Shown piece by piece: positions 26,474 through 35,626 of a DNA stretch of 64,000 bases. Position numbers and translations under genes: made by a program. The DNA is from Ignavibacterium sp. (lineage in GTDB: Bacteria; Zixibacteria; MSB-5A5; GN15; PGXB01), in contig DYGG01000006.1 in NCBI GenBank assembly GCA_020724775.1, forward strand, positions 20,153-84,152, read 5' to 3'. The notes beneath the pieces were generated by a model. That model saw only the letters and a list, made by a program, of their open reading frames with translations, did not search any database and had not been told where the DNA came from. Every line of letters begins with the position of its first letter. The first letter of the stretch is position 1.

Positions 26474-26497
26474 TTTTACGGCGGTCTTCAGGGGCAA

Positions 26498-27976
26498 TCA
26501 GAAAAGCAGGCTGAGCGGTAATCTGTCGTCAATCCCCGGTTGATACATGTCCGGGGAGTAATGAAGGTCTTTTCGGTAAGGGAATCTTCGGTCATTCCGC
26601 TCGTAGAGCCTGTATGACCCAAAACTTTTGACCAGCCGGAAACCGACATTAGAAGGAAGTGGCTCGCGTGTCATTACATGACTCACATAATCCTCCGATT
26701 TCGGTTGGTTTGAATCAAAATAAATCGGGACGTTTTTGTGCAAATGAAAATACCCGCCGCTTTGAAACCAGAATTGAGACATATCGTATATTCCGACAAC
26801 ATTCGGGATTTGCGACAGATAACGGTATGCCTGAAGCGTGGGCTCTTTGGTGAGTATTCCCTGCCGATAGACTTCGGATTCCCCCGGCAGGAGTCCCCAA
26901 AAACCACCAGCCGAAGTAAGTACGAAAACGGCAATTGCAATTGTCGGCAGCCTCTTGAGTCTGCGCACGGTTCGGTTTTCATTCAAAAAATCGGCAGCAA
27001 TTCCCCCCGCCGAGACCATTAATAACGGGATAGCCAGATAAATAAACCGTATGCTGACCAGATGATCTTTCAGAGGCAGAAAAGAATGCAGAAGTATAAC
27101 AATTACCACCGACAAGGGGATAATCCAGTGGCGGCGCAGAAACCAGAGCGCGGCTGCCAGGATTACTCAGTGCAAATAAAGCGACGAGTGACCCAGTGAC
27201 AGAAAGAACTCCGATGAGAACCGGGGAGAAATCGCCCCTCCAAAACTGAAATGCTGGTTAATCTCGATGTAATTTACATAAGACTCATAAAATTTACCCA
27301 GGGTAACAGCATCAAGCGCTCCGGCGCCTACAATCGTGACGACCAGCGCCAATGTGGCAAGCGCCGCCTTCCTGATTTCGATGCCGTAGATGATAAAAAT
27401 GAAATAAAGAATCACCAGCGGAAGATACTGGATTCGTAAAGCCGCGGTCAGAGCCAGAAGGAATGCCGCTGTTACAAATCTTAGGACTCCACTTTCGCGA
27501 TATGATATCGCCAAAGCCGCTACAAAAAAAGTTGTCGCCCAGACCTCGCTTAAGGGGCGTATCGAAAAATAGGCTATTTCATACCAGAACGCGCAGAGAA
27601 ATGCGGCGACAAGACCGGCTTTCATTCCGGCAATCTTTCTTCCCAGAAGATATGCCGAATAGACCAGCCAAAGCGATAATACTCCCAGAATTATGCGTAT
27701 TGCCGGTATATAAATATTCGGACTGTCCCATCCGAGCCACTTAAAGGGGTACAGAAAGAAGGCGGTCAAACCGGGTGTAAGCCAGGAGCGAACCGAATAT
27801 CGAAACTCCCAGGGGATTAATCCATATCCGAACACCAGGCGGTGGGCTTGCTCGAAAATCTGAAAATTCTCATCAGGATGACTCAGATTATCGGTGAAGA
27901 GAGCCAGAGCCAGCCGCAATATCAATCCCCCGGACAGTATTGCCCAAAGAATCCTTTTGCCGGTCAGATCATTCAA
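26498..27976 (-). pseudogene. GT22-type (Alg9/PIG-B-like) mannosyltransferase interrupted by an in-frame TGA
   Basis: One continuous reading frame of about 492 codons is broken only by TGA at 27169-27167. The first part (to residue 269) has the GT22 signature HPDENFQIFEQAHRLVFGYG near residue 36 followed by IPWEFRYSVRSWLTPG, and several membrane helices. The second part has LLHSFLPLKDHLVSIRFIYL, the counterpart of the family's HSxxPHKExRF motif, then a helical and a soluble tail. A change of TGA to TGG (Trp) would restore a full-length polytopic glycosyltransferase using a polyprenyl-phosphate sugar donor. A TTG at 27115 could restart translation, but the halves are unlikely to work apart. 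Sequencing error is possible. Confidence 0.8.
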
Positions 27977-28114
27977 AATTTGCGGAACCAGAAGTAATTC
28001 CTTGTCTTAGTGCGATATACGAGTACTGGATGTAAATAGATTCATTCTTGAAGCAATTTTCCTTAAAGAGCGGTTCTGGGGTTAGCGGGTTAATCTCTCA
28101 GAACTATAAGGCGG

Positions 28115-28963
28115 TTAGAAGCGAAGAAGATTCGGGACAGTCTGATATATATATTTCACGGTAAGACGGCGTTCTTTTCCTTCGCCGGAAATCGATTCAA
28201 TCCTGATTTTGGCATAATTCCCGTCAGCGGTCTTGACGGCGTAACTTTCCTTGGCGCGTATCGGTATTCTATCCATTGAGGGGATGTCCAGACTGAATTT
28301 TGAATGCTGATAGATATCTCTGGTCGCCCCCAGGGAATAAAACTGCGATTCTCTCAGAAAACCGTTGAGGCGATGCGGCGAAGAGATATAATCAAAACCG
28401 TCTTTACTGAAAAAATAAAGGTCATTGCCTGACGCGTCGGCTCTGACCGGTTTCCCGGCGGCAAAGGAAAAGCCGTCATTGGTGTCGGCATATCTGAAGG
28501 CTAATCGAAATTCTCCTTCCGGCCGGCAGATGGCTGAAACCTGGTTGGAGGATATGGAAAGATTTCCGTCCGGGAATACTGTCCGTACCGTCACAAAATA
28601 TTCTCTCCCATTTTCCAGGTTATCAATGAGCATCGTCTCAAAACTTCCTTCGGGGTCGGTATCCCCCGGATAGGGGGCGGAATTGTACGGTTTTATACGT
28701 GACGGCATCTCGCCGTCGAGATACCTGTCATCCAGCGGCTCACGCACAAGATAAACATTATAACCTGATAGGAGGACATTGGGCGGGCAATTGGTATTCC
28801 ATTTCAGGAAGAGATTGCGGTTCCCCGGCTTGACACTCAGTTTTGTGGGAGCGCAGAAATAAAGTTCTTTGCGAATTTCCCCCTCATCTCTTGGAAATCG
28901 CTTGGCAGGAGTGCACCCGATGAAAAGAAACAAAAAAGCCGCTACGAGCAAGAGGTATCTCAT
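28115..28963 (-). CDS. Lipoprotein with fibronectin type III-like domain
   Basis: 282 residues from the ATG at 28963, which overlaps the stop of the peptidase gene (ATGA). Signal peptide YLLLVAAFLFLFIGC gives a lipobox Cys. Residues about 40-140 resemble a fibronectin type III fold (PTKLSVKPGNRNLFLKWNTN ... GYNVYLVREPLD ... YFVTVRTVFPDGNLSISSNQ). The rest is beta-rich without a recognised family. As the last gene of a peptidoglycan/translation-quality operon it may be an envelope factor; function unknown. Confidence 0.65.
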   Translation of the reverse strand: MRYLLLVAAFLFLFIGCTPAKRFPRDEGEIRKELYFCAPTKLSVKPGNRNLFLKWNTNCPPNVLLSGYNVYLVREPLDDRYLDGEMPSRIKPYNSAPYPGDTDPEGSFETMLIDNLENGREYFVTVRTVFPDGNLSISSNQVSAICRPEGEFRLAFRYADTNDGFSFAAGKPVRADASGNDLYFFSKDGFDYISSPHRLNGFLRESQFYSLGATRDIYQHSKFSLDIPSMDRIPIRAKESYAVKTADGNYAKIRIESISGEGKERRLTVKYIYQTVPNLLRF

Positions 28964-30132
28964 ATTATGACGAGCTCCGTCTGACGGGGACAAAGGAACC
29001 GTCCTCCTTTTTCCGTCACCTCCAGGTCCTCTTCCAACCCGACATAGCCGATACCTGGCAGTTCGATTCCCAGTTCCACAGTGAAGACATTCCCTTTCTC
29101 AAGGGGAATTTGCGGCGCTGTACCGTATCGTTTCCAGAGCGGTCCTACCAGGGCGGAGCCGTCATGCACGGAGCGCCCAATCTGATGCCCCAGAGCATGC
29201 TGATACTCGGGATATCCGGCGCCAGTCAGAATCTGACGAGCCACAGCATCGATTTCGAATCCTAAAGCGCCGGGACGGTATAGTTTGGAGGTCTCATCTA
29301 TCACCTCACGAACCTTGTTAAACGCCGCCAGTAGGTCCGACGGCGGAGCGTTCTCATTTTTCTTGCGAAGATAGGCGAGTCTCTGAATGTCGGAGCAGTA
29401 ATTGTGGAGACGAACTCCGAAATCGACATGTAGCAAGTCCCCCGGTTCCAGAACCGCATCGGTCGGATGACCGTGTCCCGGTAATGATTTCGCTCCGGCG
29501 TTGACTATGGTGTCGAAAGAGTTCACTCCGCCCAGCGACCTGATATTCTCGTCAATTAGTTTTCCAATTTCAATTTCGGTCATGCCGGCTCTTATACTTT
29601 TCAGCGCCTGAGTCCAGCAATCCTCCGCCATGAAAGCAGCCGATGAAATCAATTCCACTTCCTCACGTGTTTTGCGGCCCCGGAGAAGCGAAATGATTTT
29701 TTCTGAGGATATGAAGCGCGACGGATATTCGCTTCCTTCCAGATACTCTTTTAAAAGCAGAAACATCCCGTGCGTCAAGCCGTCGGCAGCATCATCACTC
29801 GGCGAGTAGTTCAGCGCGATGGTACGGGGGGAACGCCCGGCTATGATTTCTCTGATTTTGGGTCCGCAATCCTCGACATACGGCACAACTGTCTGAAAGC
29901 GCCCGGCTCGTTCAAAATCGGATGCATCATAATTACCAACCAGCGCCAGAGTTTCGCCGCTGCGGAAAAAAAAGAAAGCCGACTGCCAGACAACTTTGTG
30001 CCCCACCACCAGGGCGAGGGCAGGGTCAGCCATCATATCGGATTCGCGGCAGAATATCATCCAGAGGTCGAAATCAAGTTCCTTCAGGATATCGATAGCC
30101 TGTTCCATCTTTGCTTTTACCAGATCCATCAT
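28960..30132 (-). CDS. M24 family Xaa-Pro aminopeptidase-like metallopeptidase
   Basis: 390 residues. The C-terminal pita-bread domain shows the metal ligands: Asp in HVDFGVRLHNYCSDIQR (two Asp), His in HALGHQIGRSVHDG, Glu in FTVELGIEL and Glu in VGLEEDLEV. The N-terminal creatinase-like domain occupies about 1-160. It should remove N-terminal residues before proline or act as a general dipeptidase with two divalent metals. The start overlaps the rmuC stop (ATGATGG), implying coupled translation. Confidence 0.9.
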   Translation of the reverse strand: MMDLVKAKMEQAIDILKELDFDLWMIFCRESDMMADPALALVVGHKVVWQSAFFFFRSGETLALVGNYDASDFERAGRFQTVVPYVEDCGPKIREIIAGRSPRTIALNYSPSDDAADGLTHGMFLLLKEYLEGSEYPSRFISSEKIISLLRGRKTREEVELISSAAFMAEDCWTQALKSIRAGMTEIEIGKLIDENIRSLGGVNSFDTIVNAGAKSLPGHGHPTDAVLEPGDLLHVDFGVRLHNYCSDIQRLAYLRKKNENAPPSDLLAAFNKVREVIDETSKLYRPGALGFEIDAVARQILTGAGYPEYQHALGHQIGRSVHDGSALVGPLWKRYGTAPQIPLEKGNVFTVELGIELPGIGYVGLEEDLEVTEKGGRFLCPRQTELVII

Positions 30133-31325
30133 TCGCCTCGCAGTTCTTTTCGGGGAAGAGTGAAAGTTGATGCGCCCTCAGCCTCAATATTATCTTTGCC
30201 GTTGCCGCTCTCGCTGGAGTTTATCTGCTGGCGCGCCAGCGATTCAATCTGCTGTAACGGCTTCTCCAGCTGATTGCGGCGGGTGGTGACTATTGAATTG
30301 AATTCGTTCTGCAACTCTTCAATCCTCTTGCCCAGTTTGTCCATCCCGCCGATAAATTGACCCCATTGCTTATGAAAGGCGCTCATCAGTTCCAGAATCT
30401 TGTGCGCTGACCTTTCCAGATTGAAGTTGTCGAGAGACTGGCGGATAATCGCCAGCACCGCATAGAGAGTAACCGGTGAGCAGACGATTACTTTTGACTT
30501 GAGGGCGTTATCCACAAAAGAAATCTCATTATCAAGTAAAAAGGCATAGACCTGCTCGTTGGGTATAAAGACCAGCGCATAATCAAGCGTTCCCGATTCG
30601 GGATTGATATAATCCCTCCCCGTCACATCTTTAATCATCTTGGAAGCGTCGGCGAGAAACTGCTTTCTATAATTCTGACGGAGCGATTCGTTGGTCTCCT
30701 CGCAGTACTTTATATAATTGTCCAGGGGGAATTTGACATCCATGTTGAGAAAACGGTTCTCCGGCAGAAGAAAGGTATAATCGGGTCGCCTTCCGGTCTG
30801 GGCAAAATCTTTCTGCCGACGGTAGTTGATTCCTTCCACCAATCCGGCGACTCTCAATAGGTCTTCGGCCATCCGTTCGCCCCATTGACCGCGCACTTTG
30901 GAACCGGAGAGAATCTTGCTCAATCCGGTCGTTACTTCCTGCAACTTGGCTGTCTGTTCCGATTGATTCTGCAGTCCGCGATTAAGGGCGCCGAACTTTT
31001 CATTGCGGTCCCGCTCAAAGGCCGTTATCTGCCCCTGCATCTTCTCCAATTCGGTCCGGATATGCTTAAGAGTATTGTCAATCAACTCCTTCTTTGATTC
31101 AAGTTCCTTAATGTTCGACTGGGAGGCTTGCCCCAGCCGTTCCCCCGCCAGTCTCAAGAACTGCTCCGAATTCTGTGCCAGCGCCTGCAAGGAGGCTTTG
31201 CCGAACGATTCCTCTATTCGCATTAGAATATCCCGCTCGATTCGCCGGCTGTAGATTTTGATTACTACAAAAACCGCGGCGCCGGTTGCCGCCAGAAATA
31301 TAAGAGAAAGCAGAAGCAGGTCCAT
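30129..31325 (-). CDS. rmuC: DNA recombination protein RmuC
   Basis: 398 residues. An N-terminal membrane anchor (LLLLSLIFLAATGAAVFVVI) is followed by a coiled-coil region about 30-120 and the RmuC domain: VRGQWGERMAEDLLRVAGLV, then GRRPDYTFLLPENRFLNMDV with KFPLDNY, and YALVFIPNEQVYAFLL. RmuC is a nuclease-like protein that limits recombination of short inverted repeats in E. coli. Two bases separate it from murI, and its stop overlaps the next start. Confidence 0.92.
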   Translation of the reverse strand: MDLLLLSLIFLAATGAAVFVVIKIYSRRIERDILMRIEESFGKASLQALAQNSEQFLRLAGERLGQASQSNIKELESKKELIDNTLKHIRTELEKMQGQITAFERDRNEKFGALNRGLQNQSEQTAKLQEVTTGLSKILSGSKVRGQWGERMAEDLLRVAGLVEGINYRRQKDFAQTGRRPDYTFLLPENRFLNMDVKFPLDNYIKYCEETNESLRQNYRKQFLADASKMIKDVTGRDYINPESGTLDYALVFIPNEQVYAFLLDNEISFVDNALKSKVIVCSPVTLYAVLAIIRQSLDNFNLERSAHKILELMSAFHKQWGQFIGGMDKLGKRIEELQNEFNSIVTTRRNQLEKPLQQIESLARQQINSSESGNGKDNIEAEGASTFTLPRKELRGE

Positions 31326-31327
31326 CT

Positions 31328-32149
31328 CTAATATCTCGTAATGTCCAGTCGTGTAATATTATTGATGCCCCTGCCCAGAAACTGCTTTACTACTTGAGAA
31401 AAGCGATCGGGAACATCCGAAACGTAGAACTTCACCGACGCCTCGCCGCCGGAAATCCGGAGCAGATCTTTCTCGGCCAGCGCTTCGGCCACAGTTCGCG
31501 CCGTTTCTTCCGCCGAGTCCACCAATCGCACTTTCTCACCCATAACCTTGCCGATAACTTTTTTCAATAAAGGATAATGGGTGCATCCCAGTACAAGAGT
31601 ATCAATATCAACATCTATAAGAGTTTTAAGATAATCCTGAGCAATCAAGAGAGTTGCTTCCTTTTCGATATACCCTTCTTCAGTCAGAGGCACAAAAAGA
31701 GGGCAGGCCAGGGAGAAAACCTTCACCAAACCGTTGCGCGACTGTATAGCCCGGGCATAACTGTCGGAACCGATAGTGGCCACCGTCCCGATTATTCCAA
31801 TCCTCCCGTTCCTGGTATATTTTACCGCCGCTTCTGCGCCCGGCTCAATCACCCCCAGAATACCAATGTCAAATTCCCCCCGGACTGTCTCCAGCGCCAC
31901 TGCGGAAGCGGAATTGCAAGCCGCTACGATATATTTCACTTTATGTTCCATCAGAAATGAAATATCCTGACGTGTAAATTTGGTGATTATCTCTTTGGAG
32001 CGTCCGCCGTACGGTGCCCGCCCGACATCGCCAAAATAGACAATGTTCTCCTGTGGCAGAAGTCTCATGATTTCCGCCGCCACCGTCAGTCCGCCCACCC
32101 CGGAATCGAATATCCCTATCGGTTTGTTTCTTGTCTCATCTTGTGACAT
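31328..32149 (-). CDS. murI: Glutamate racemase
   Basis: 273 residues. The catalytic Cys pair lies in VAACNSASA and LGCTHYPLL; IGIFDSGVGGLTV with YFGDVGRAPYGGRS supplies the catalytic Asp region. The enzyme makes D-glutamate for peptidoglycan from L-glutamate without a cofactor. The gene abuts the upstream amidase gene with no gap and precedes rmuC by two bases, forming part of a cell-wall transcription unit. Length is normal for MurI. Confidence 0.96.
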   Translation of the reverse strand: MSQDETRNKPIGIFDSGVGGLTVAAEIMRLLPQENIVYFGDVGRAPYGGRSKEIITKFTRQDISFLMEHKVKYIVAACNSASAVALETVRGEFDIGILGVIEPGAEAAVKYTRNGRIGIIGTVATIGSDSYARAIQSRNGLVKVFSLACPLFVPLTEEGYIEKEATLLIAQDYLKTLIDVDIDTLVLGCTHYPLLKKVIGKVMGEKVRLVDSAEETARTVAEALAEKDLLRISGGEASVKFYVSDVPDRFSQVVKQFLGRGINNITRLDITRY

Positions 32150-33622
32150 TTATTTATTCTCATATTTCGCTTTGAATCTTTTCAGCCCTTCATATATCGC
32201 TAGTGCCACCTCCTCACGGAAATCTTTACTATTGAGAAGTTGCTCATCGGCGCGGTTGGTTATAAAGGCGGTTTCTACCAGAACCGAAGGCATATAGACG
32301 CCGTTCAGGACATAAAACCCGGCCTGGTCGATACCGCGGTTCTCCGTGGAATTCACCTTTCGTCTGAAATCGCGCTCTATCATCGCCGCCAGGTCGGCCG
32401 ATTCAGCCTGAAATTCGGTTTGAATCATATCGCTTAAAATATGGCTTAAATCATCATATTGCGAATCAGGTTGACTTCCCAATTCGGCGAGAAAGGTTGC
32501 GTTTTCCAGTTGTGCCACGGCCCGGGCGGAGTCATTCTTTGCCGGCGCCAGGAAGAAAACCTGAAAACCGCGCGCCGAGCGTTTGACCGACGCATTGGCA
32601 TGAATCGATATGAAGATATCTCCTTTCTCTTCGTTAGCGATTCGGGTCCGCTCCGCCAGGGATAGATGCTCATCTTTTTCCCTTGTCAACACCGCCGAGA
32701 ATACCTTGTCTTTTCTTATGATCTTTGCCAGCCGCTTGGCGATATCCAGAACTACCTCTTTTTCCCTTGTTCCGTTGTGCCCGATAGCGCCGTAGTCGCT
32801 TCCGCCATGTCCGGGGTCAATTATAATTCTATCAATCAGGTCATCGGGACCGACTTTTTTCATCTCGCTGGTTGTAATCGGCGTCACCAGTGAATCTATC
32901 AGAGATATCTGAATCCGATCCGGGTCGGTTTGCAGTCGATGAGTCATCTTGTCAATCTTCCGCCGCAATCTCAGCGACACCTGGGCGGAGCCGGAATTTT
33001 GAAGGACATTCATGTCCAACAGGAATTCTTTGTCCCGGCGGCTGAGCAGTTGTCTGCGATTGACGGTGCCGTTCGGTATCGTGATATTTAGCCAGTTTCC
33101 TTCCGATTGGAATATTTCATAATCCTTGATACCGCTGACAAAAATCTCAATCAGGAGTCCGTTGGCTTTGGGGGAGAAAGCCAGGTCGGTCACATTATAC
33201 CATTCCGAATCAACCCGAATCGTTTTGCGATGCGCATCCCAGGATACCTTCTCCGGGCGAATCCGGTTTAAAACCGGCATAAAGGTCTCCGCCGGAAGAT
33301 ACAATTCCCCGTTTCTGATTATGACCGGGTATACCATGTTTCGAACCGAATCCCCCATTCGGAGAAATGGCGAGTCGATGAAAAAAAGAGTCTTACTCGC
33401 TGCCGACTGATAAGCTATCGACAACCCGATCTCTTCCCAAGTAACGCGGTCGCCAAACAGTTCCGCCAGTTGCGACATGGAGAAATAGAGAACATCTTTC
33501 TCGACAAAACTGTCGATCTTTTCCGTTCCTCCGGAGATCTGGACTGAAAGAAGTTCCCCCTGCGCAGCCGGGGAAAACAGTCCTACGATTAGGAGAAAAG
33601 CAATTAGCACATATCTGGTCAT
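32150..33622 (-). CDS. N-acetylmuramoyl-L-alanine amidase (Amidase_3) with copper-amine-oxidase-like and AMIN domains
   Basis: 490 residues with signal peptide VLIAFLLIVGLFSPAAQG. Residues about 25-145 look like a copper amine oxidase N-terminal-like pair (LYFSMSQLAELFGDRVTWEE; LYLPAETFMPVLNRI). An AMIN-like domain spans about 150-255 and may target septal peptidoglycan. The zinc amidase domain follows: His in IIIDPGHGGSDYGAIG, Glu in REKEVVLDIA, His in FISIHANAS, catalytic Glu in SVLVETAFITN. It cuts the peptide stem from MurNAc during cell separation. The start overlaps the smpB stop (ATGA). Confidence 0.93.
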   Translation of the reverse strand: MTRYVLIAFLLIVGLFSPAAQGELLSVQISGGTEKIDSFVEKDVLYFSMSQLAELFGDRVTWEEIGLSIAYQSAASKTLFFIDSPFLRMGDSVRNMVYPVIIRNGELYLPAETFMPVLNRIRPEKVSWDAHRKTIRVDSEWYNVTDLAFSPKANGLLIEIFVSGIKDYEIFQSEGNWLNITIPNGTVNRRQLLSRRDKEFLLDMNVLQNSGSAQVSLRLRRKIDKMTHRLQTDPDRIQISLIDSLVTPITTSEMKKVGPDDLIDRIIIDPGHGGSDYGAIGHNGTREKEVVLDIAKRLAKIIRKDKVFSAVLTREKDEHLSLAERTRIANEEKGDIFISIHANASVKRSARGFQVFFLAPAKNDSARAVAQLENATFLAELGSQPDSQYDDLSHILSDMIQTEFQAESADLAAMIERDFRRKVNSTENRGIDQAGFYVLNGVYMPSVLVETAFITNRADEQLLNSKDFREEVALAIYEGLKRFKAKYENK

Positions 33623-34089
33623 TTTATCTTCCGCCTCATCGCCCTTCCAATCGCCCGCTCGGCTTCTTTCTCGGCTGTTTTTTCCCGCTTATCGTAACTC
33701 TTACGCCCGCGGGCAATAGCCAGTTCGATTTTAATTACCGAACCCTTGAAATAGATTCGCAGCGGAATCAGGGTGAAACCCTTTTCTTCCGTGGCGGCAA
33801 GTAGCCGGCGGATTTCGCGCTTATGTAGCAATAACCTTCGGGGACGAAGCGGCTCGTGACCGTCGCGGGTCGCCATTTCGTACGGTGAAATATGCAGATT
33901 ATACAGGATTACTTCCCCGTTCTCAACGGCGGCGTAACTATCGGAGAGATTGACTTTCCCCATCCGTAACGATTTCACTTCGCTCCCTTTCAACTCGATA
34001 CCGGCTTCACGACGGTCAATAATCTCATAATTGTGAAAGGCTTTGCGGTTGGTAACAATGCTCCGCTCTCTTTTCTTTTCCTCCGACAT
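33619..34089 (-). CDS. smpB: SsrA-binding protein SmpB
   Basis: 156 residues from the ATG at 34089 (MSEEKKRERS), the usual length; a longer form from a TTG at 34125 would lie upstream of the predicted transcription start. Motifs: NRKAFHNYEIIDRREAGIEL, GSEVKSLRMGKVNLSDSYA, LHISPYEMATRDGHEPLRPR, and the basic tail IARGRKSYDKREK. SmpB carries tmRNA to stalled ribosomes. No Shine-Dalgarno is seen before the ATG, and the predicted -10 is only seven bases upstream, so the message may be leaderless. It heads a tightly coupled minus-strand operon. Confidence 0.96.
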   Translation of the reverse strand: MSEEKKRERSIVTNRKAFHNYEIIDRREAGIELKGSEVKSLRMGKVNLSDSYAAVENGEVILYNLHISPYEMATRDGHEPLRPRRLLLHKREIRRLLAATEEKGFTLIPLRIYFKGSVIKIELAIARGRKSYDKREKTAEKEAERAIGRAMRRKIK

Positions 34090-34096
34090 GGGGCTA

Positions 34097-34125
34097 AATA
34101 TAGAGGAGAGGCATACCGGTTGCAA
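34097..34125 (-). promoter_or_regulatory. Predicted smpB operon promoter (shares its -35 with the divergent gene)
   Basis: On the minus strand: TTGCAA (34125-34120), 17-base spacer, TATATT (34102-34097). The -10 ends seven bases before the smpB ATG. Confidence 0.5.
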
Positions 34126-34148
34126 TTGTTTTATTGATTGCTTATTTT
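34120..34148 (+). promoter_or_regulatory. Predicted promoter of the nitrilase-family gene (shared -35)
   Basis: The same palindromic TTGCAA (34120-34125) read on the plus strand, 17-base spacer, TATTTT (34143-34148) followed by G. It predicts transcription from about 34155 and supports the start at 34171. Confidence 0.5.
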
Positions 34149-34170
34149 GATGGCGACTAAGGACCAGCCA

Positions 34171-34953
34171 ATGATTGTATCACTGTATCAAAGCAACCCC
34201 CGCTTCGGAAAACTGGCGGAGAACCTGGATGAGGTGCTCACCGCCGTTAAACCGCATAAGTTTGACCTTCTGGTGCTTCCGGAACTTTTTGCCACCGGAT
34301 ATCTTTTTTCTGATTTCAACCAGGCCTTTCTGCTGGCGGAAGAAGCGGGCAAGGGGTATGTCTTTGAAACCATTCGCATGTTGGCCGCCGAGAAAAACGG
34401 CCTTGTCATTTACGGTTTCCCGGAGCGGCGAGGGAAGAGGTTGTTTAATTCCTCGCTGGCTGTTTTCCCCAATGGGCAGTATCTATTATATCAGAAAAGT
34501 CATCTCTTCGATACGGAGAAGGAAATTTTCTCTCCCGGCGAGACCGGCTTTTCAGTTTTTTCATTTCGGGGTGCCAGAATCGGTATGATGATCTGTTTCG
34601 ACTGGCGTTTTCCCGAGGCAGCGCGCAAACTGACTCTTCTGGGAGCCCAGATAGTCTGCCATCCTTCCAATCTTGTCCTGACCCACTGCCCTGATGCCAT
34701 GATAACCAGAGCCCTCGAGAATGCCGTTTTTACCATAACCGCCAACCGCATCGGCGAAGAAATTCGGGGTGAAAAGAAACTTCGCTTCATAGGGAAATCC
34801 CGAATAATCTCACCTGACGGGAAAGTCTTAGCACAGGTTGATTCCCACCAAACCGGATTTATCGCCTCTGAAATAAATCCGGAACTGGCTGATAATAAAC
34901 GAGTTACCGAAAACAACGACCTCCTTGCCGACCGTCGCCCGGAATTGTATTAG
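34171..34953 (+). CDS. Carbon-nitrogen hydrolase (nitrilase superfamily)
   Basis: 260 residues from the ATG at 34171. This start is chosen because AAGGA lies eight bases before it, the predicted promoter places the transcript start near 34155, and nitrilases usually begin with a strand like MIVSLYQ. An earlier ATG at 34150 would be upstream of that transcript start. The catalytic triad is visible: Glu in LVLPELFATG, Lys in YQKSHLFD, Cys in MMICFDWRFPEAAR. It probably hydrolyses a small amide such as an omega-amide or carbamoyl compound; the substrate is not clear. Confidence 0.88.
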   Translation: MIVSLYQSNPRFGKLAENLDEVLTAVKPHKFDLLVLPELFATGYLFSDFNQAFLLAEEAGKGYVFETIRMLAAEKNGLVIYGFPERRGKRLFNSSLAVFPNGQYLLYQKSHLFDTEKEIFSPGETGFSVFSFRGARIGMMICFDWRFPEAARKLTLLGAQIVCHPSNLVLTHCPDAMITRALENAVFTITANRIGEEIRGEKKLRFIGKSRIISPDGKVLAQVDSHQTGFIASEINPELADNKRVTENNDLLADRRPELY

Positions 34954-35097
34954 ATTTTGTCGTTCCTGCCTCTGATTTCATTACCTCGAGAGAATTTATT
35001 ATTTCTCAGAATCCGGGGGTATCCTCTCGAATCTTTCGCTAATGAAAACCGGTCTCCTGCCGATAAAACTCAAAGATAACAATTGATTGGCAAAGAT

Positions 35098-35499
35098 ATG
35101 GCGATTGCACAGAAGACTGGACAAGCAAAGATACTGGTCATCGATGACGAGCCGCAGATAACGGAAATCATCGAAGCCTTTCTGACCAACGCCGGTCATC
35201 AGGTTTTTGTCAACAATGTTGCCAATGAGGGGCTGAAACGGGCGAAAGCGATTAAACCGGATATCATCCTGCTTGACATCATGATGCCTGGCACCGACGG
35301 CTACGGGGTTTGCAATGAATTAAAGAATGACCCGGCCACCGCTAATATACCGGTAGTTTTCCTGACCGGAAAAGACCGCAATGACGATATGGGCCGCTCC
35401 TTCAAGGTTGGCGGCGATATGTTCATTAAGAAGCCCTTCTCCTGCGAAAGACTGCTGGAAATTGTCAATATTATCTTGATGTCCACCGGCAAGCATTAA
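35098..35499 (+). CDS. Stand-alone response-regulator receiver domain
   Basis: 133 residues from the ATG at 35098. A complete receiver domain: acidic pair in ILVIDDEPQ, phospho-acceptor Asp in IILLDIMMPGTDG, Thr in VVFLTGKD and Lys in FIKKPFS. There is no output domain, so it works as a CheY-like relay or single-domain regulator. No histidine kinase lies nearby. The Ser/Thr switch and Lys are intact, so phosphorylation should be possible. Confidence 0.92.
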   Translation: MAIAQKTGQAKILVIDDEPQITEIIEAFLTNAGHQVFVNNVANEGLKRAKAIKPDIILLDIMMPGTDGYGVCNELKNDPATANIPVVFLTGKDRNDDMGRSFKVGGDMFIKKPFSCERLLEIVNIILMSTGKH

Positions 35500-35626
35500 G
35501 CGAAATCCCTTGCCTCTCCGGTAATTCCTCCTTATTCTTTAGACCGCAACCAATATTATCCCGGCGGTACTGTTTGAATCGGTCGGGGTATTAGTGTGTA
35601 TTATTTACCGGACAGAAGGAGGTAAT

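Noticed and set aside
27167..27169. TGA read as a sense codon (selenocysteine or code change)
   Set aside because: Several other genes here end in TGA, no Sec insertion hairpin is evident, and the position is not a catalytic Cys; a TGG-to-TGA change or sequencing error is simpler.
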